DNA of 64,000 nucleotides from Clostridium muellerianum (GCF_012926525.1 NZ_JABBNI010000036.1:1-64000), one strand, 5' to 3'; counted from the first letter of the stretch, positions 37,085 to 46,392 are shown. Notes: generated by a model from the sequence alone, not told the origin. Numbers and translations are program-made.

Positions 37085-37462
37085 TTATAAGCTTTTTATG
37101 ACGACTTTTTCTTGTGCATAAATTAATATAAATAAAAATATACTAGATACTAATGAAAACTTTGAATAGTTAATTACTGTGAGATAATTACCTAATAATC
37201 CTACTATTAAGCAGAGAATACTTAACCCCATATACCCATATATTGCAAATATTTTCTTTTTTGAGATTAGTTTTATGAATGTGATAGATAGTATACATAT
37301 AAATTCCAGTACAATTATTTCTATAAATGACATACTTGGATTACTTTTTTGCACATAAAATCTGCTAAAAACAAATATAAAAATACCTAAATAATTTATA
37401 ATCATTAAAAAGTAAATCATTATTTTTTTTAGTATAGTTATAATACTTTTAAGCCTATGCAT
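37085..37462 (-). CDS. Small four-helix membrane protein
   Basis: 125 residues with four predicted membrane segments (IMIYFLMIINYLGIFIFVF, IIVLEFICILSITFIKLI, IYGYMGLSILCLIVGLLG, SIFLFILIYA). No family is recognised. ATG 37462 is preferred because AAAGGATGG lies upstream; the frame opens earlier at TTG 37486. The gene is bracketed by two copies of a direct repeat, which suggests duplication or insertion of the cassette. Confidence 0.6.
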   Translation of the reverse strand: MHRLKSIITILKKIMIYFLMIINYLGIFIFVFSRFYVQKSNPSMSFIEIIVLEFICILSITFIKLISKKKIFAIYGYMGLSILCLIVGLLGNYLTVINYSKFSLVSSIFLFILIYAQEKVVIKSL

Positions 37463-37510
37463 GTCTACCATCCTTTCATTAGACAATTAACACATAATTA
37501 TAACTTTTCA

Positions 37511-37592
37511 TTAGCAACATAGATTGTCTGTTAATTTTCAATCTATGTAAGGTACCTGACCCCTCTTACAAAAACTGGAACAGTTTTTGCTG
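37511..37592. repeat. Direct repeat/terminator unit, copy 2
   Basis: Matches 36987-37066: AGATTGTCTGTTAA, TGTAAGGTACCTGAC, and AACTGGAACAGTT, which forms a small hairpin. It sits one base from the end of the acetyltransferase gene. Confidence 0.65.
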
Positions 37593-38018
37593 CTATAAAT
37601 TTTTTTTCATATAATAATGCTTATGTTCTGATGGACAATCATCTAATATACCAAATACTTCATATCCATGTTTTAAGTAAAAATCTTTTGCTTGAAAATC
37701 GAAGGTATCTAAATGAACTAATTTACAACCTTTTTGTTTGGCTATATTTTCTACTTCATTTATAAGTGCTGAACCATAGCCTTCTTTTCGGAAATCTTCT
37801 TTTACCCATAAAATGTCTACATATAGGCAATTCCAACAATATAATACGCTATTTATTCCTGCTATTACATCTCCATCTATGCTTCTTATAACTCTATTGA
37901 TTGGTAAAAAGTGTGGTTCTTGTGTAAAAGGGACTTTTGAACAATTATATTTAACTATTCCATCATCAACTATCTGACATTCTTTTCTTGTACTTTCCTC
38001 AATTATAAAACCTTTCAT
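37593..38018 (-). CDS. GNAT-family N-acetyltransferase
   Basis: A 141-residue acetyltransferase. The acetyl-CoA binding motif A is FRKEGYGSALINEVE, after the beta strand CLYVDILWV. The late segment AKDFYLKHGYEVFG is the usual GNAT motif B. The acceptor substrate cannot be told. GGGGGAG precedes the ATG. Confidence 0.82.
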   Translation of the reverse strand: MKGFIIEESTRKECQIVDDGIVKYNCSKVPFTQEPHFLPINRVIRSIDGDVIAGINSVLYCWNCLYVDILWVKEDFRKEGYGSALINEVENIAKQKGCKLVHLDTFDFQAKDFYLKHGYEVFGILDDCPSEHKHYYMKKNL

Positions 38019-38353
38019 TTATTCTCCCCCTATCCTACTATACCAATAGTTTTTTAGTTCGTAAAAAAATTACTATTGTTCATTTGATTATAGTTTTTAA
38101 TAACACTTACCATATATCATGGAGTAAAAGTTAAAATCAAAACTTCTTCTATACTTTAAGTTGCTTTGCAATATTTTTAGTTTATGATGTTAGAAAGAAA
38201 AATATGATTATTTGATGTTTGTACTTTTCTATTTGAAAACTCATTAGTTTCTTTGTAAGATATTAACAATGTATTAAATGTAGTTAAGTTTCGTTGAATT
38301 GATATACAAAATAAATTACTATTAATTAAAAGATGAATGTTAGGGGGGAGTTT
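38019..38353. repeat. Gap with a partial arm of a palindromic repeat
   Basis: No gene is seen. Bases 38103-38144 (ACTTACCATATATCATGGAG and onward) match one arm of the large hairpin at 55449-55689, and 59530-59571 inverted. It is a solo fragment. Confidence 0.55.
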
Positions 38354-38947
38354 ATGATTAGATTTAGAAAATTAGTTTTATATGGAATAGGTATAATAGC
38401 AGTTTTAGTTATAATATTTGCTTTTCAAGTTGTTTATTTTGGAGAAAGTTCAAAACCTCAAAAATCTGATTGTATAGTCATATTGGGGTGTAAGGTTTAT
38501 GGAAGTACTCCAAGTCCTTTTCTTGCTTGGAGGACAGATGAAGGACTTAAATTGTTTAAAGAAGGATATGCAAATTATATAATAGTTTCTGGTGGAAAAG
38601 GAGAAGGGGAGAACATATCAGAAGCTGAGGCTATGAAAAGATATTTAGTTCATAAAGGTGTTGATGCTTCTAAAGTAATTATAGAAGATAAGTCGGCAAC
38701 TACTATGGCTAATTTGATAAATTCAAAAAATATAATGGAAAAAAGGCAATTTAAAACGGCAATAATAGTGTCAAATAAGTATCATCTAAAGAGAGCATCT
38801 CTTATGGCTAAGGATCAGGGTATAAATGCTTCTTATTCAGGTGTTTTTGTTACACCCTATAAGTCTAATGAAATTATTGGATACATTAGAGAAGTTCCAG
38901 CATTAATTAAGTATTACGGTTTAAAAGTTTACTCCAAAATGTTTTGA
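38354..38947 (+). CDS. YdcF/SanA-like DUF218 membrane protein
   Basis: 197 residues: one N-terminal membrane segment (about 9-27), then a Rossmann-like DUF218 domain with SDCIVILGCKVYG, LFKEGYANYIIVSGGKGEGE, SEAEAMKRYL and IVSNKYHLKRA. Relatives act at the cell envelope, but the reaction is unknown. ATG 38354 is chosen because AGGGGGGAG precedes it; an ATG at 38333 lies before that site. Confidence 0.82.
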   Translation: MIRFRKLVLYGIGIIAVLVIIFAFQVVYFGESSKPQKSDCIVILGCKVYGSTPSPFLAWRTDEGLKLFKEGYANYIIVSGGKGEGENISEAEAMKRYLVHKGVDASKVIIEDKSATTMANLINSKNIMEKRQFKTAIIVSNKYHLKRASLMAKDQGINASYSGVFVTPYKSNEIIGYIREVPALIKYYGLKVYSKMF

Positions 38948-39052
38948 ATAAAAAAGGAAATTCAGCTTTGAGGTAGAATATATAAAATATGATAATATTT
39001 ATATATTCATTTAAAAGTTAATATTAAAACAACGAATTAGGAGGTAATACTT

Positions 39053-39298
39053 ATGGACAGAGTTTATTACTGCATAGACTGCAAGAGAGTAATAGCAAAT
39101 GACAAGGTATGTGATTATTGTAAAGGTGAAGATTTAAAACAACTTACAATTAAGGCTCCTGTAAATGTTATTGGAACAAAAATAAAAGGAAAGGTTTTAA
39201 AAATTAAAGCTGGAAAGGTAAATATTTTAACGAGAAATGAAGCTAATGAAAAAGTAATAAAAGAATATGAACTTGAACAACTAAAAAAGTTGTTATAA
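39053..39298 (+). CDS. Zinc-ribbon protein of unknown function
   Basis: 81 residues. The N-terminal zinc ribbon has CIDCKR and CDYCKG, followed by a basic beta-rich region (GTKIKGKVLKIKAGKVNI). The RBS is TAGGAGGT. The protein may bind RNA or a partner protein, but there is no recognisable family. Confidence 0.7.
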   Translation: MDRVYYCIDCKRVIANDKVCDYCKGEDLKQLTIKAPVNVIGTKIKGKVLKIKAGKVNILTRNEANEKVIKEYELEQLKKLL

Positions 39299-39310
39299 TT
39301 TTAAATAGAA

Positions 39311-39345
39311 AGAGGCTATTGATGATTAATTAATAGTCTCTTTTA
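39311..39345 (+). terminator. Terminator after the zinc-ribbon gene
   Basis: AGAGGCTATT pairs with AATAGTCTCT, followed by TTTAG. Confidence 0.7.
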
Positions 39346-39401
39346 GTACATCCAGCATGGGCGTAATATTGTTGGTGAAAGTTTGATATGGGGGGATTAA
39401 T

Positions 39402-39617
39402 ATGTTTAAAAAAGTAATTATATCAATATTATATGCATTTCTAATCTCTGTATTTTTTATTCTTGCAATAGGGCCTATCTTAGATTTTATATTTCATTAC
39501 AGCCGTGAAGCTATAACATCTTATTTTTATATTGGTGATTCACTTTTAGTAGCAACTATTTTTACCATTATATTATGCACACTAATAATTATTGAGAAAT
39601 GTGGAAAATCTGATTAA
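39402..39617 (+). CDS. Small two-helix membrane protein
   Basis: 71 residues with two membrane segments (VIISILYAFLISVFFILAIGP and SLLVATIFTIILCTLIII). GGGGGGATT precedes the ATG. No family is recognised. Confidence 0.55.
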   Translation: MFKKVIISILYAFLISVFFILAIGPILDFIFHYSREAITSYFYIGDSLLVATIFTIILCTLIIIEKCGKSD

Positions 39618-39705
39618 TAGCAAAACAAATTATTCAAGTTATTACACCAAATAACGGTGAATGGATTGTTATCACAGCTTTCTCAAGCATGTACAGCTTA
39701 ATGTT

Positions 39706-39753
39706 TCTTCGGTTACTTGAGTCACATTATGCTTAAACTGTGAAAGTTAAACT
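39706..39753. repeat. Dispersed repeat tail (CTTCGGTTAC family)
   Basis: Reads TTTCTTCGGTTACTTGAGTCAC and ends TGTGAAAGTTAAACT, matching 180-237 and 61001-61056. A short fragment. Confidence 0.55.
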
Positions 39754-39841
39754 ATTATTATATCAGACATATTTAAATTATGGTAAAATGTGAAGTATAA
39801 AAATTTTAATGTATATAATTTAAAAAAAGGAGTGGATCTAT

Positions 39842-40678
39842 TTGCGGTATGATTTGATTTTTAAGGATGAACTTGAAGTTGATAAAAAATATCCAGCTTG
39901 TTTGAAAACAGTGATTTTAAAAAGCAAAGAAAAAAGATGTGTAGGTTCAATGTACATAGCACAGGGAAAAGGACCACATCCTACTATAAATTTACTTCAT
40001 GGATTTCCTGGATATGAACAAAATATAGATTTAGCACAGGTTTTAAGACGCATTGGATATAATGTACTTATATTTCATTATAGAGGTTCCTGGGGCAATG
40101 AGGGAGATTACTCATTTACTGATGTATTGGAAGATGTACAGGTATCTATGGAGTTCTTAAATTCAGAAGAAGCGTTAAATGAATACAGAGTAGATAAAAG
40201 TAAAATAACTCTTATAGGACATAGTATGGGAGGATTTGCAGCACTAATGACTGCTGCTAGCGATTTTAAAATAAAAGCGGCAGTGTCAATATCTGGATTT
40301 AATTTAGGGGCTTTTGCTGAAAGTATTTATTCTAATAAAGAGAAAATAAATAAATCTATAGAGGAATGGATAGAAAATATATATCCTCTTAATGGCACAT
40401 GTTCTAAAAGGCTGGTTAATGAAGCCTTAAATAATATACATAAGTATAACATTATAAATTATGCAGATAGGTTATCTAAAGTTCCATTACTTTTAATTGG
40501 AGGGACAAGGGATAAGGATGCTCCAATTAATATTCACCATATCCCTTTAGTAAATGCTCTAAAAGAGAAAAATGCTTCAGCTCTAGAAGAAGTTATATTA
40601 GATTCAGATCATGCCTTTTCAGACAGAAGAATTTCACTTATTCAGGCAGTAGTTTCATGGCTTGAAAGGCATCAATAA
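39842..40678 (+). CDS. Alpha/beta-hydrolase, esterase/peptidase-like
   Basis: 278 residues with the alpha/beta-hydrolase order: oxyanion region LLHGFPGYEQN, nucleophile elbow GHSMGG with Ser128, acid in GGTRDKDAP and His in LDSDHAFSD. Relatives act on acyl esters or peptides. The start is TTG with AAAGGAGTGG upstream. The 3' end overlaps the convergent SGNH hydrolase gene by 41 bases. Confidence 0.82.
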   Translation: MRYDLIFKDELEVDKKYPACLKTVILKSKEKRCVGSMYIAQGKGPHPTINLLHGFPGYEQNIDLAQVLRRIGYNVLIFHYRGSWGNEGDYSFTDVLEDVQVSMEFLNSEEALNEYRVDKSKITLIGHSMGGFAALMTAASDFKIKAAVSISGFNLGAFAESIYSNKEKINKSIEEWIENIYPLNGTCSKRLVNEALNNIHKYNIINYADRLSKVPLLLIGGTRDKDAPINIHHIPLVNALKEKNASALEEVILDSDHAFSDRRISLIQAVVSWLERHQ

Positions 40679-41231
40679 CACATTGATACATTAATTTGTG
40701 TCCAAGGGAATTTGGATGAAGACCATCTACATATAATTCTCTTGGATTTATATTTTCTAAAACCTTTTTAAAATATTTATGAAAATCTATATAGTTTATT
40801 TTACACTTATTGCAAAAATTTATTATCCAGTCTCTATAACTTTCCTGAGTATTGTTTACTAAGATATAATCTACATCTTTACTCCATTTTTCTTCTGCTA
40901 GAGCATGGCCTATTGGAGGTTCTATACCTACTATTGGTATTATGTTGTAGCTTAAAGCTTCTTTTAATAATTCAGCTAAATTATTTTCTACCATAGTTAA
41001 GCTGCGGTTGCCCATAAAATCATTGTAGCCTCCCATAATAATTACGTGGGTAGGTTTAAGAGTAACTACATCTGTGTAAGACCTAGATAACATTCCAGCA
41101 GTAGTATCTCCGTTAACACCTTTGTTAATAACATCTGATTTTAATTCATTGTTTAATAGACTTACCCAAGATTCATTTTTTAAAACTCCATAACCAAAAG
41201 TTATGCTGTCACCTATACATACTAACCTCAT
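40638..41231 (-). CDS. SGNH/GDSL-family hydrolase
   Basis: 197 residues with all four SGNH blocks: GDSITFG (nucleophile Ser9), NKGVNGDTTAG (Gly), GGYNDF (Asn) and DGLHPNSLGH (Asp and His). It has no signal peptide, so it probably works in the cytoplasm on an ester or acetylated sugar. It overlaps the upstream small gene by 4 bases, so the two are translationally coupled. Confidence 0.85.
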   Translation of the reverse strand: MRLVCIGDSITFGYGVLKNESWVSLLNNELKSDVINKGVNGDTTAGMLSRSYTDVVTLKPTHVIIMGGYNDFMGNRSLTMVENNLAELLKEALSYNIIPIVGIEPPIGHALAEEKWSKDVDYILVNNTQESYRDWIINFCNKCKINYIDFHKYFKKVLENINPRELYVDGLHPNSLGHKLMYQCVIDAFQAMKLLPE

Positions 41232-41551
41232 ATAAATAAATCCTTTCTTCTTAAGTTGTTTAGTTCAATAAGAAGCTCCTGCTGTTTTAACATTTGTTGT
41301 TGAATGGACCAAGCATTAGCTCCGTAAGCAAAATTACCATTTAAAATACTTTTTAAATTTGCCTGACTTTCACTAGTTAATAAATTTAGAAGTTTCTCCT
41401 GATAAACTTCAGGAGTGGAATAAAAAATACTTTTTATTTCTTCATTAAAGTTTTTTAAATTATTTGTTAGCTCTTCTGTTCTTTTCTTGAAATTATTTTT
41501 ACACATTATAATAGCTAATATGATTAAAATAAAAAGAAGTAAAATGCCCAT
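41228..41551 (-). CDS. Membrane-anchored hypothetical protein
   Basis: 107 residues: one N-terminal helix (GILLLFILIILAIIMC) and a helical, Glu/Lys/Asn-rich remainder likely to form a coiled coil. AAGGAAGGT precedes the ATG. The 4-base overlap with the SGNH hydrolase suggests a shared function, possibly membrane recruitment, but no family is recognised. Confidence 0.6.
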   Translation of the reverse strand: MGILLLFILIILAIIMCKNNFKKRTEELTNNLKNFNEEIKSIFYSTPEVYQEKLLNLLTSESQANLKSILNGNFAYGANAWSIQQQMLKQQELLIELNNLRRKDLFI

Positions 41552-41590
41552 TTAAAAGTACCTTCCTTAACATTATATTTTAAAAATCAA

Positions 41591-41612
41591 CCTTCACTGT
41601 CCTCTGTCCTCT
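41591..41612. repeat. Fragment of the GTCCTCTGTCCTCT repeat
   Basis: CCTTCACTGTCCTCTGTCCT matches the arms of the palindrome at 48138-48327. A solo fragment. Confidence 0.55.
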
Positions 41613-41710
41613 AAAAAAATAATATCCACCTTACAAATTATATTATAACAAAATTAGAGCCTTAATGCTAAATTTCTCATCTTATGGAGTAATGACTATG
41701 AAACACATTG

Positions 41711-41726
41711 TTCGTAATGGTACGAA
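41711..41726. promoter_or_regulatory. TTCG-N8-CGAA palindrome upstream of purE
   Basis: TTCGTAATGGTACGAA is a perfect inverted repeat (TTCGTA/TACGAA) and matches 34370-34385 upstream of the purine permease, at almost the same distance from the aptamer. Confidence 0.55.
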
Positions 41727-41797
41727 TTATATATAATAGTATGTGGATAAAACACTACAAAAATACGAATATTTTCTTATATAATCATAAAAACATA

Positions 41798-41826
41798 TTG
41801 ATTTTTAAAAAATAGTGTGCTACCAT
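41798..41826 (+). promoter_or_regulatory. Promoter of the purE leader
   Basis: TTGATT, 17 bases, TACCAT. The same upstream words (AACATATTGA) occur at the permease promoter. Confidence 0.5.
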
Positions 41827-41847
41827 AAATATATAAGATGAATAAAA

Positions 41848-41918
41848 CATCCATATAATCCTGATAATAAGGTTTGGGAGTCTCTACTAGGAAACCATTA
41901 ATTTCCTTTCTATGGGTT
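41848..41918 (+). ncRNA. Purine riboswitch aptamer of the pur operon, guanine-class, variant loop
   Basis: P1 CATCCATA pairs with TATGGGT; TATAATC, GGGAGTCTCTAC and TTCTATG are in place. The ligand-reading base is C, so guanine or hypoxanthine is expected. Loop L2 reads AATAAGG where GATATGG is usual, and one core T is C (GTCTCTAC), but the GG of L2 and CC of L3 needed for the loop-loop contact remain. Confidence 0.85.
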
Positions 41919-41969
41919 AATCTGAGGAATATAGATATTTTTCAGCTTTTACTGAAAGTATTTTTTGAG

Positions 41970-42011
41970 TTCCACTGCCAGATTCCCTGTGAATTGGTAG
42001 TGGAATTTTTG
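41970..42011 (+). terminator. Riboswitch-controlled terminator before purE
   Basis: TTCCACTGCC pairs with GGTAGTGGAA, followed by TTTTTG, 39 bases before purE. Confidence 0.85.
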
Positions 42012-42049
42012 TTATTATGATATATATTGAAAAACGAGGAGGAACTTTA

Positions 42050-42529
42050 ATGAAAGTTGCTATTATTTTTGGAAGTAAATCAGATACGGAAAAAATGAAA
42101 GGAGCTGCTAATGCGTTAAAAGAATTTGGAATAGAGTATAAAGCTTATATACTCTCAGCGCATAGAGTTCCAGAAAAGCTTATGGAAACAATTCAAAATA
42201 TAGAAAATGAGGAATATGAGTGTATAATAGCTGGAGCAGGTCTTGCAGCTCATCTACCAGGGGTTATAGCTTCGCATACAATTCTTCCTGTTATAGGAGT
42301 GCCAATAAATGCAGCAATAGGTGGAATGGATTCGCTTTTAGCTATTGTTCAAATGCCAAAATCAATTCCAGTGGCAACAGTAGGCATTAATAACAGTTAT
42401 AATGCCGGAATGCTTGCAGTTCAAATGATATCTTTGAAATACCCAGAAATTAAAGAAAAACTAAAAAAATATAGAATAAATATGAAACAAAAATTTATAA
42501 AAGATAATGAAGAGGGAGTGGAGTTATAA
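42050..42529 (+). CDS. purE: N5-carboxyaminoimidazole ribonucleotide mutase
   Basis: 159 residues, class I PurE. The phosphate-binding FGSKSD, the catalytic SAHR and the [11 protein letters not shown] loop are present. It converts N5-CAIR to CAIR in purine synthesis. No purK is next to it in the window. ATG 42050 follows GAGGAGG; the upstream ATG 42017 lies inside the leader. Confidence 0.95.
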   Translation: MKVAIIFGSKSDTEKMKGAANALKEFGIEYKAYILSAHRVPEKLMETIQNIENEEYECIIAGAGLAAHLPGVIASHTILPVIGVPINAAIGGMDSLLAIVQMPKSIPVATVGINNSYNAGMLAVQMISLKYPEIKEKLKKYRINMKQKFIKDNEEGVEL

Positions 42530-42530
42530 A

Positions 42531-43238
42531 ATGGAAAAGAGAGAAATGATATATGAAGGAAAAGCTAAGAAGGTATATGCTACAGATGATAAGGATAAGG
42601 TAGTTGTTTATTATAAAGATGATGCTACAGCTTTTAATGGTGAAAAAAAGGGTCAAATAGAAGATAAGGGAGTTATGAATAATTCAATTACTTCAGCATT
42701 ATTTGAATTTTTAGAGAAGAATGGAGTAAAAACTCATTTTGAGAAGAAACTAAATGAAAGAGAACAACTTTGCAAAAAGGTAGAAATAGTTCCTCTTGAA
42801 GTTATAGTTAGAAATGTAGCAGCTGGAAGTATGGCTAAAAGATATGGCCTAGAGGAAGGTTTTGAACTTAAAACTACAGTGCTTGAATTAAGTTATAAAA
42901 ATGATGATTTAGGAGATCCACTTATTAATGATTATCATGCAGTAGCTATGGGAATCACAACTTTTGATGAATTAAAGACTATATATGCTATGGCATCAAA
43001 AGTTAATGAAGTTCTAAAAGAATTCTTCTTAAAGCAAAATATAAAATTAATAGATTTCAAGCTAGAGTTTGGAAGATTTAATGGAGAAATACTTTTAGCA
43101 GATGAAATATCACCAGATACATGTAGATTTTGGGATGCAAAGACTAATGAAAAGTTAGACAAAGATAGATTTAGAAGAGATCTTGGTAATGTTAAAGAAG
43201 CCTATGTAGAAATACTAAATAGAATAAATGCAAATTAA
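42531..43238 (+). CDS. purC: SAICAR synthetase
   Basis: 235 residues, normal PurC length. Motifs include [28 protein letters not shown] and [15 protein letters not shown]. It joins CAIR to aspartate with ATP. It begins one base after the purE stop, from ATG 42531 with GAGGGAGTGG upstream; the ATG at 42507 would overlap purE. Confidence 0.96.
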   Translation: MEKREMIYEGKAKKVYATDDKDKVVVYYKDDATAFNGEKKGQIEDKGVMNNSITSALFEFLEKNGVKTHFEKKLNEREQLCKKVEIVPLEVIVRNVAAGSMAKRYGLEEGFELKTTVLELSYKNDDLGDPLINDYHAVAMGITTFDELKTIYAMASKVNEVLKEFFLKQNIKLIDFKLEFGRFNGEILLADEISPDTCRFWDAKTNEKLDKDRFRRDLGNVKEAYVEILNRINAN

Positions 43239-43296
43239 TCATTAAGTAAAAGTTTATCCAGTACTATTTAAAAATTAAAAAGAGGGGAATCTTATA

Positions 43297-44736
43297 ATGT
43301 GCAATTTAAATAAATGTATTAATAAGTCTTTAGTATTTGATTTAGAAGAAGATAAATTTAAAGATGAATGTGGTGTTTTTGGTATTTTTTCACCTGATAA
43401 TCTAGATGTAGCATCTATAACTTACTATGGACTTTATGCACTTCAACATAGAGGACAAGAAAGTGCTGGAATAGCGGTATCAGATGGCAAGGAAATAAAA
43501 TGCTATAAAAATATGGGTCTTGTTTCAGATATATTTAATGAGAATATAATACAAGATTTAAAGGGAATAAGTGCAATTGGTCATGTTAGATATTCTACAA
43601 CAGGATCAAGTAATGCTAACAATGCACAGCCTTTAGTTGTAAAATATAAATTAGGTTCTCTTGCAATTGCTCATAATGGCAATTTAGTAAATACTGATGT
43701 AATAAGAGAACTTTTAGAAGATGGGGGCTCTGTTTTTCAGACTTCCATTGATACAGAAGTAATTTTAAATTTAATATCAAAGGGTTCTAAAAAAGGTATA
43801 GAAACAGCAGTAGTTAATGCTATACAGGCAGTAAAAGGATCTTATGCAATTGTGCTTTTAACTGAAGATAAACTTATAGGAGTACGTGATCCTAATGGTA
43901 TAAGACCACTTTGTGTGGGTAAGATAGGTGATAGCTATATACTATGTTCTGAAAGTTGTGCACTTGATTCTGTAGGTGCAGAATTTGTAAGAGATGTAGA
44001 ACCTGGAGAAATTGTTATTATAGATAAAGAAGGTATTAAATCTATAAATTTTGCAGAAAAGACAAAATGCGAAACTTGTTGTTTTGAATATATATATTTT
44101 GCAAGACCAGATAGTACTATAGATGGTATAAATGTTTATAGTTCAAGAGTAAAGACAGGCAAAAAACTATATGAAGAATGTCCAGCAGAAGCAGATATAG
44201 TTATAGGAGTACCTGATTCTGGTATACCAGCAGCTGTAGGCTATGCAGAAGCTGCTGGAATACCTTATGGAACAGGATTTATAAAAAATAAGTATGTAGG
44301 AAGAACATTTATAACTCCTTCGCAGGAATTAAGGGAAAGAGCAGTTTCAGTTAAGCTTAATCCTTTAAAGGTAAATGTAGAAGGTAAGAGAGTTGTAATT
44401 GTTGATGATTCTATAGTAAGGGGTACTACAAGTAGAAAATTAGTAGAGGCTTTGAGAAAGGCAGGAGCTAAGGAAGTTCATTTTAGAGTTTCATCACCTG
44501 TAGTAAAATATCCTTGCTATTTTGGAATAGATACTCCTTATAGAAGTGAACTAATAGGAGCTCATGCTGAATTAGAAGAAATAAGAAAAGAGATAGGTTG
44601 TGACAGTTTAGGTTATGTAAGTATTCCAGGACTTTTAGAGGCTTTAGATATAAATAAAGGTTTTTGTCTTGGATGTTTTAATGGAGTTTATCCTGTATCA
44701 GCTCCTATGGAGAAACCTAAGGATCATTTAGAATAA
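43297..44736 (+). CDS. purF: Amidophosphoribosyltransferase
   Basis: 479 residues, the first enzyme of the pathway. A 24-residue leader precedes Cys25 (ECGVFGIF), as in Bacillus-type enzymes that cleave a propeptide to expose the catalytic Cys. The PRPP-binding VVIVDDSIVRGTT and the cysteines CETCCFE and CLGCFNG, ligands of a 4Fe-4S cluster in Bacillus PurF, suggest an oxygen-labile enzyme suited to an anaerobe. Confidence 0.96.
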   Translation: MCNLNKCINKSLVFDLEEDKFKDECGVFGIFSPDNLDVASITYYGLYALQHRGQESAGIAVSDGKEIKCYKNMGLVSDIFNENIIQDLKGISAIGHVRYSTTGSSNANNAQPLVVKYKLGSLAIAHNGNLVNTDVIRELLEDGGSVFQTSIDTEVILNLISKGSKKGIETAVVNAIQAVKGSYAIVLLTEDKLIGVRDPNGIRPLCVGKIGDSYILCSESCALDSVGAEFVRDVEPGEIVIIDKEGIKSINFAEKTKCETCCFEYIYFARPDSTIDGINVYSSRVKTGKKLYEECPAEADIVIGVPDSGIPAAVGYAEAAGIPYGTGFIKNKYVGRTFITPSQELRERAVSVKLNPLKVNVEGKRVVIVDDSIVRGTTSRKLVEALRKAGAKEVHFRVSSPVVKYPCYFGIDTPYRSELIGAHAELEEIRKEIGCDSLGYVSIPGLLEALDINKGFCLGCFNGVYPVSAPMEKPKDHLE

Positions 44737-44797
44737 TGAGGAGATACTTATAGTATCTCCATTCTTCAATTAAATAAAATTTTGAGAGGTGCAAGTT

Positions 44798-45793
44798 ATG
44801 GTAACATATAAAGATTCAGGTGTTAATATAGAAGAAGGATATGAATCAGTAAAGCTTATTAAGGATCATGCAGCAAAAACCTTTATACCTGGTGTATTAA
44901 ATAATCTTGGAAGTTTTGCCGGTATGTTTGAAATTGGAAATTATAAAAATCCTATTCTTGTTTCAGGAACAGATGGTGTTGGAACAAAGCTTGAATTAGC
45001 TTTCAAAAGTAAAAAGTATGATACTGTAGGAATTGATTGTGTGGCTATGTGTGTAAATGATATATTGTGTCATGGTGCAAAGCCTATATTTTTTCTTGAT
45101 TATATTGCTTGTGGAAAATTAGAAGCAAATGTTGCTGCAGATTTGGTTAAAGGCGTATCAGATGGTTGTATTCAAGGTGGCTGTGCTTTAATAGGTGGAG
45201 AAACTGCAGAAATGCCAGGCTTTTATCCAGATGGAGAATATGATATGGCAGGATTTGCAGTAGGTATAGTTGAAAAAGAAGATATAATAGATGGAAGCAA
45301 AATAGAAGATGGAGATGCACTAATAGGTATAGATTCAAGTGGTCCTCACAGTAATGGATATTCATTAATAAGAAAGCTTATTAAAAACTATGATGAAGAT
45401 TTTAATGGTAAGAAAATAGGGGATGTATTATTAACACCTACTAAAATATATGTTAAACCTGTGTTAAAGCTTATGGAGAAATTTGATATAAGAGGAATGG
45501 CTCATATTACAGGCGGTGGTTTTTATGAAAATATACCAAGAATGTTTAAAGAAGACTTTACATCTGTTATAGACAAAAATAGTTTTGAAGTACCTGAAAT
45601 ATTTAAACATATAATAAAACTAGGTGTAGATGAAGATCATATGTTTAATACTTATAACATGGGTATTGGTTTTGTTCTATGTGTTAAAAATGAAGATGTA
45701 GAAGAAATCATAAAAGAATTAGATAATATGGGCGAAAAAGCATATAAAATTGGATATGTTGAAAAGGGAGATAAAAAAGTATGTTTAAAATAG
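44798..45793 (+). CDS. purM: AIR synthetase
   Basis: 331 residues. It starts MVTYKDSGVNIEEGYE, with the ATP-binding GTDGVGTKLELAF and GGETAEMPGFY. It closes the imidazole ring of AIR. ATG 44798 follows GAGAGGTG; a GTG at 44789 is in frame. The 3' end overlaps purN by 13 bases. Confidence 0.95.
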   Translation: MVTYKDSGVNIEEGYESVKLIKDHAAKTFIPGVLNNLGSFAGMFEIGNYKNPILVSGTDGVGTKLELAFKSKKYDTVGIDCVAMCVNDILCHGAKPIFFLDYIACGKLEANVAADLVKGVSDGCIQGGCALIGGETAEMPGFYPDGEYDMAGFAVGIVEKEDIIDGSKIEDGDALIGIDSSGPHSNGYSLIRKLIKNYDEDFNGKKIGDVLLTPTKIYVKPVLKLMEKFDIRGMAHITGGGFYENIPRMFKEDFTSVIDKNSFEVPEIFKHIIKLGVDEDHMFNTYNMGIGFVLCVKNEDVEEIIKELDNMGEKAYKIGYVEKGDKKVCLK

Positions 45794-46392
45794 GAGTACT
45801 TGTATCTGGTGGTGGTACGGATCTCCAATCAATTATAGATGCAATAAACACTGGATACTTAACAAATTGTAGTATTGAAGCAGTTGTAAGTGATAGAGAA
45901 GGTGTATATGCTTTAGAAAGAGCAAAAAATAATGATATAAATACTTATGTAATCGAAAGAAAAATATATAAAAATACAGTTTCTGATGAAATACTTAAAT
46001 TACTTTATAAAAAAGTAGATTTAATAGTTTGTGCAGGCTGGCTATCAATACTTAAAGGTGAGCTTATAGAAAAATTTGAAAACAAAATAATAAACATACA
46101 TCCTTCATTAATACCAGCATTTTGTGGAAATGGTATGTATGGGATGAAAGTTCATGAGTGTGCCTTAGAATATGGTGTAAAAGTATCAGGTTGTACAGTA
46201 CATTTTGTTGATAATGGAACAGATAGTGGTCCAATAATTTTGCAAAAAACTGTACCCGTATATGCAGAAGATAGTGCAGAAGAACTACAAAAGAGGATAT
46301 TAGATGAAGAGCATAAAGCCTTGCCGGAAGCAGTAAAATTAATTTCGGAGGGTAAGGTTAAGGTAAGTGGAAGGATAGTTATAATCAAGTGA
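45781..46392 (+). CDS. purN: GAR formyltransferase, folate-dependent
   Basis: 203 residues. It has GVLVSGGGTDLQSI at the N-terminus, the catalytic stretch NIHPSLIPAF and HFVDNGTDSGPII. The formyl donor is 10-formyltetrahydrofolate. FCGNGMYGMKVHE replaces the usual FxGxxAx pattern, a small variation. It is translationally coupled to purM. Confidence 0.94.
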   Translation: MFKIGVLVSGGGTDLQSIIDAINTGYLTNCSIEAVVSDREGVYALERAKNNDINTYVIERKIYKNTVSDEILKLLYKKVDLIVCAGWLSILKGELIEKFENKIINIHPSLIPAFCGNGMYGMKVHECALEYGVKVSGCTVHFVDNGTDSGPIILQKTVPVYAEDSAEELQKRILDEEHKALPEAVKLISEGKVKVSGRIVIIK

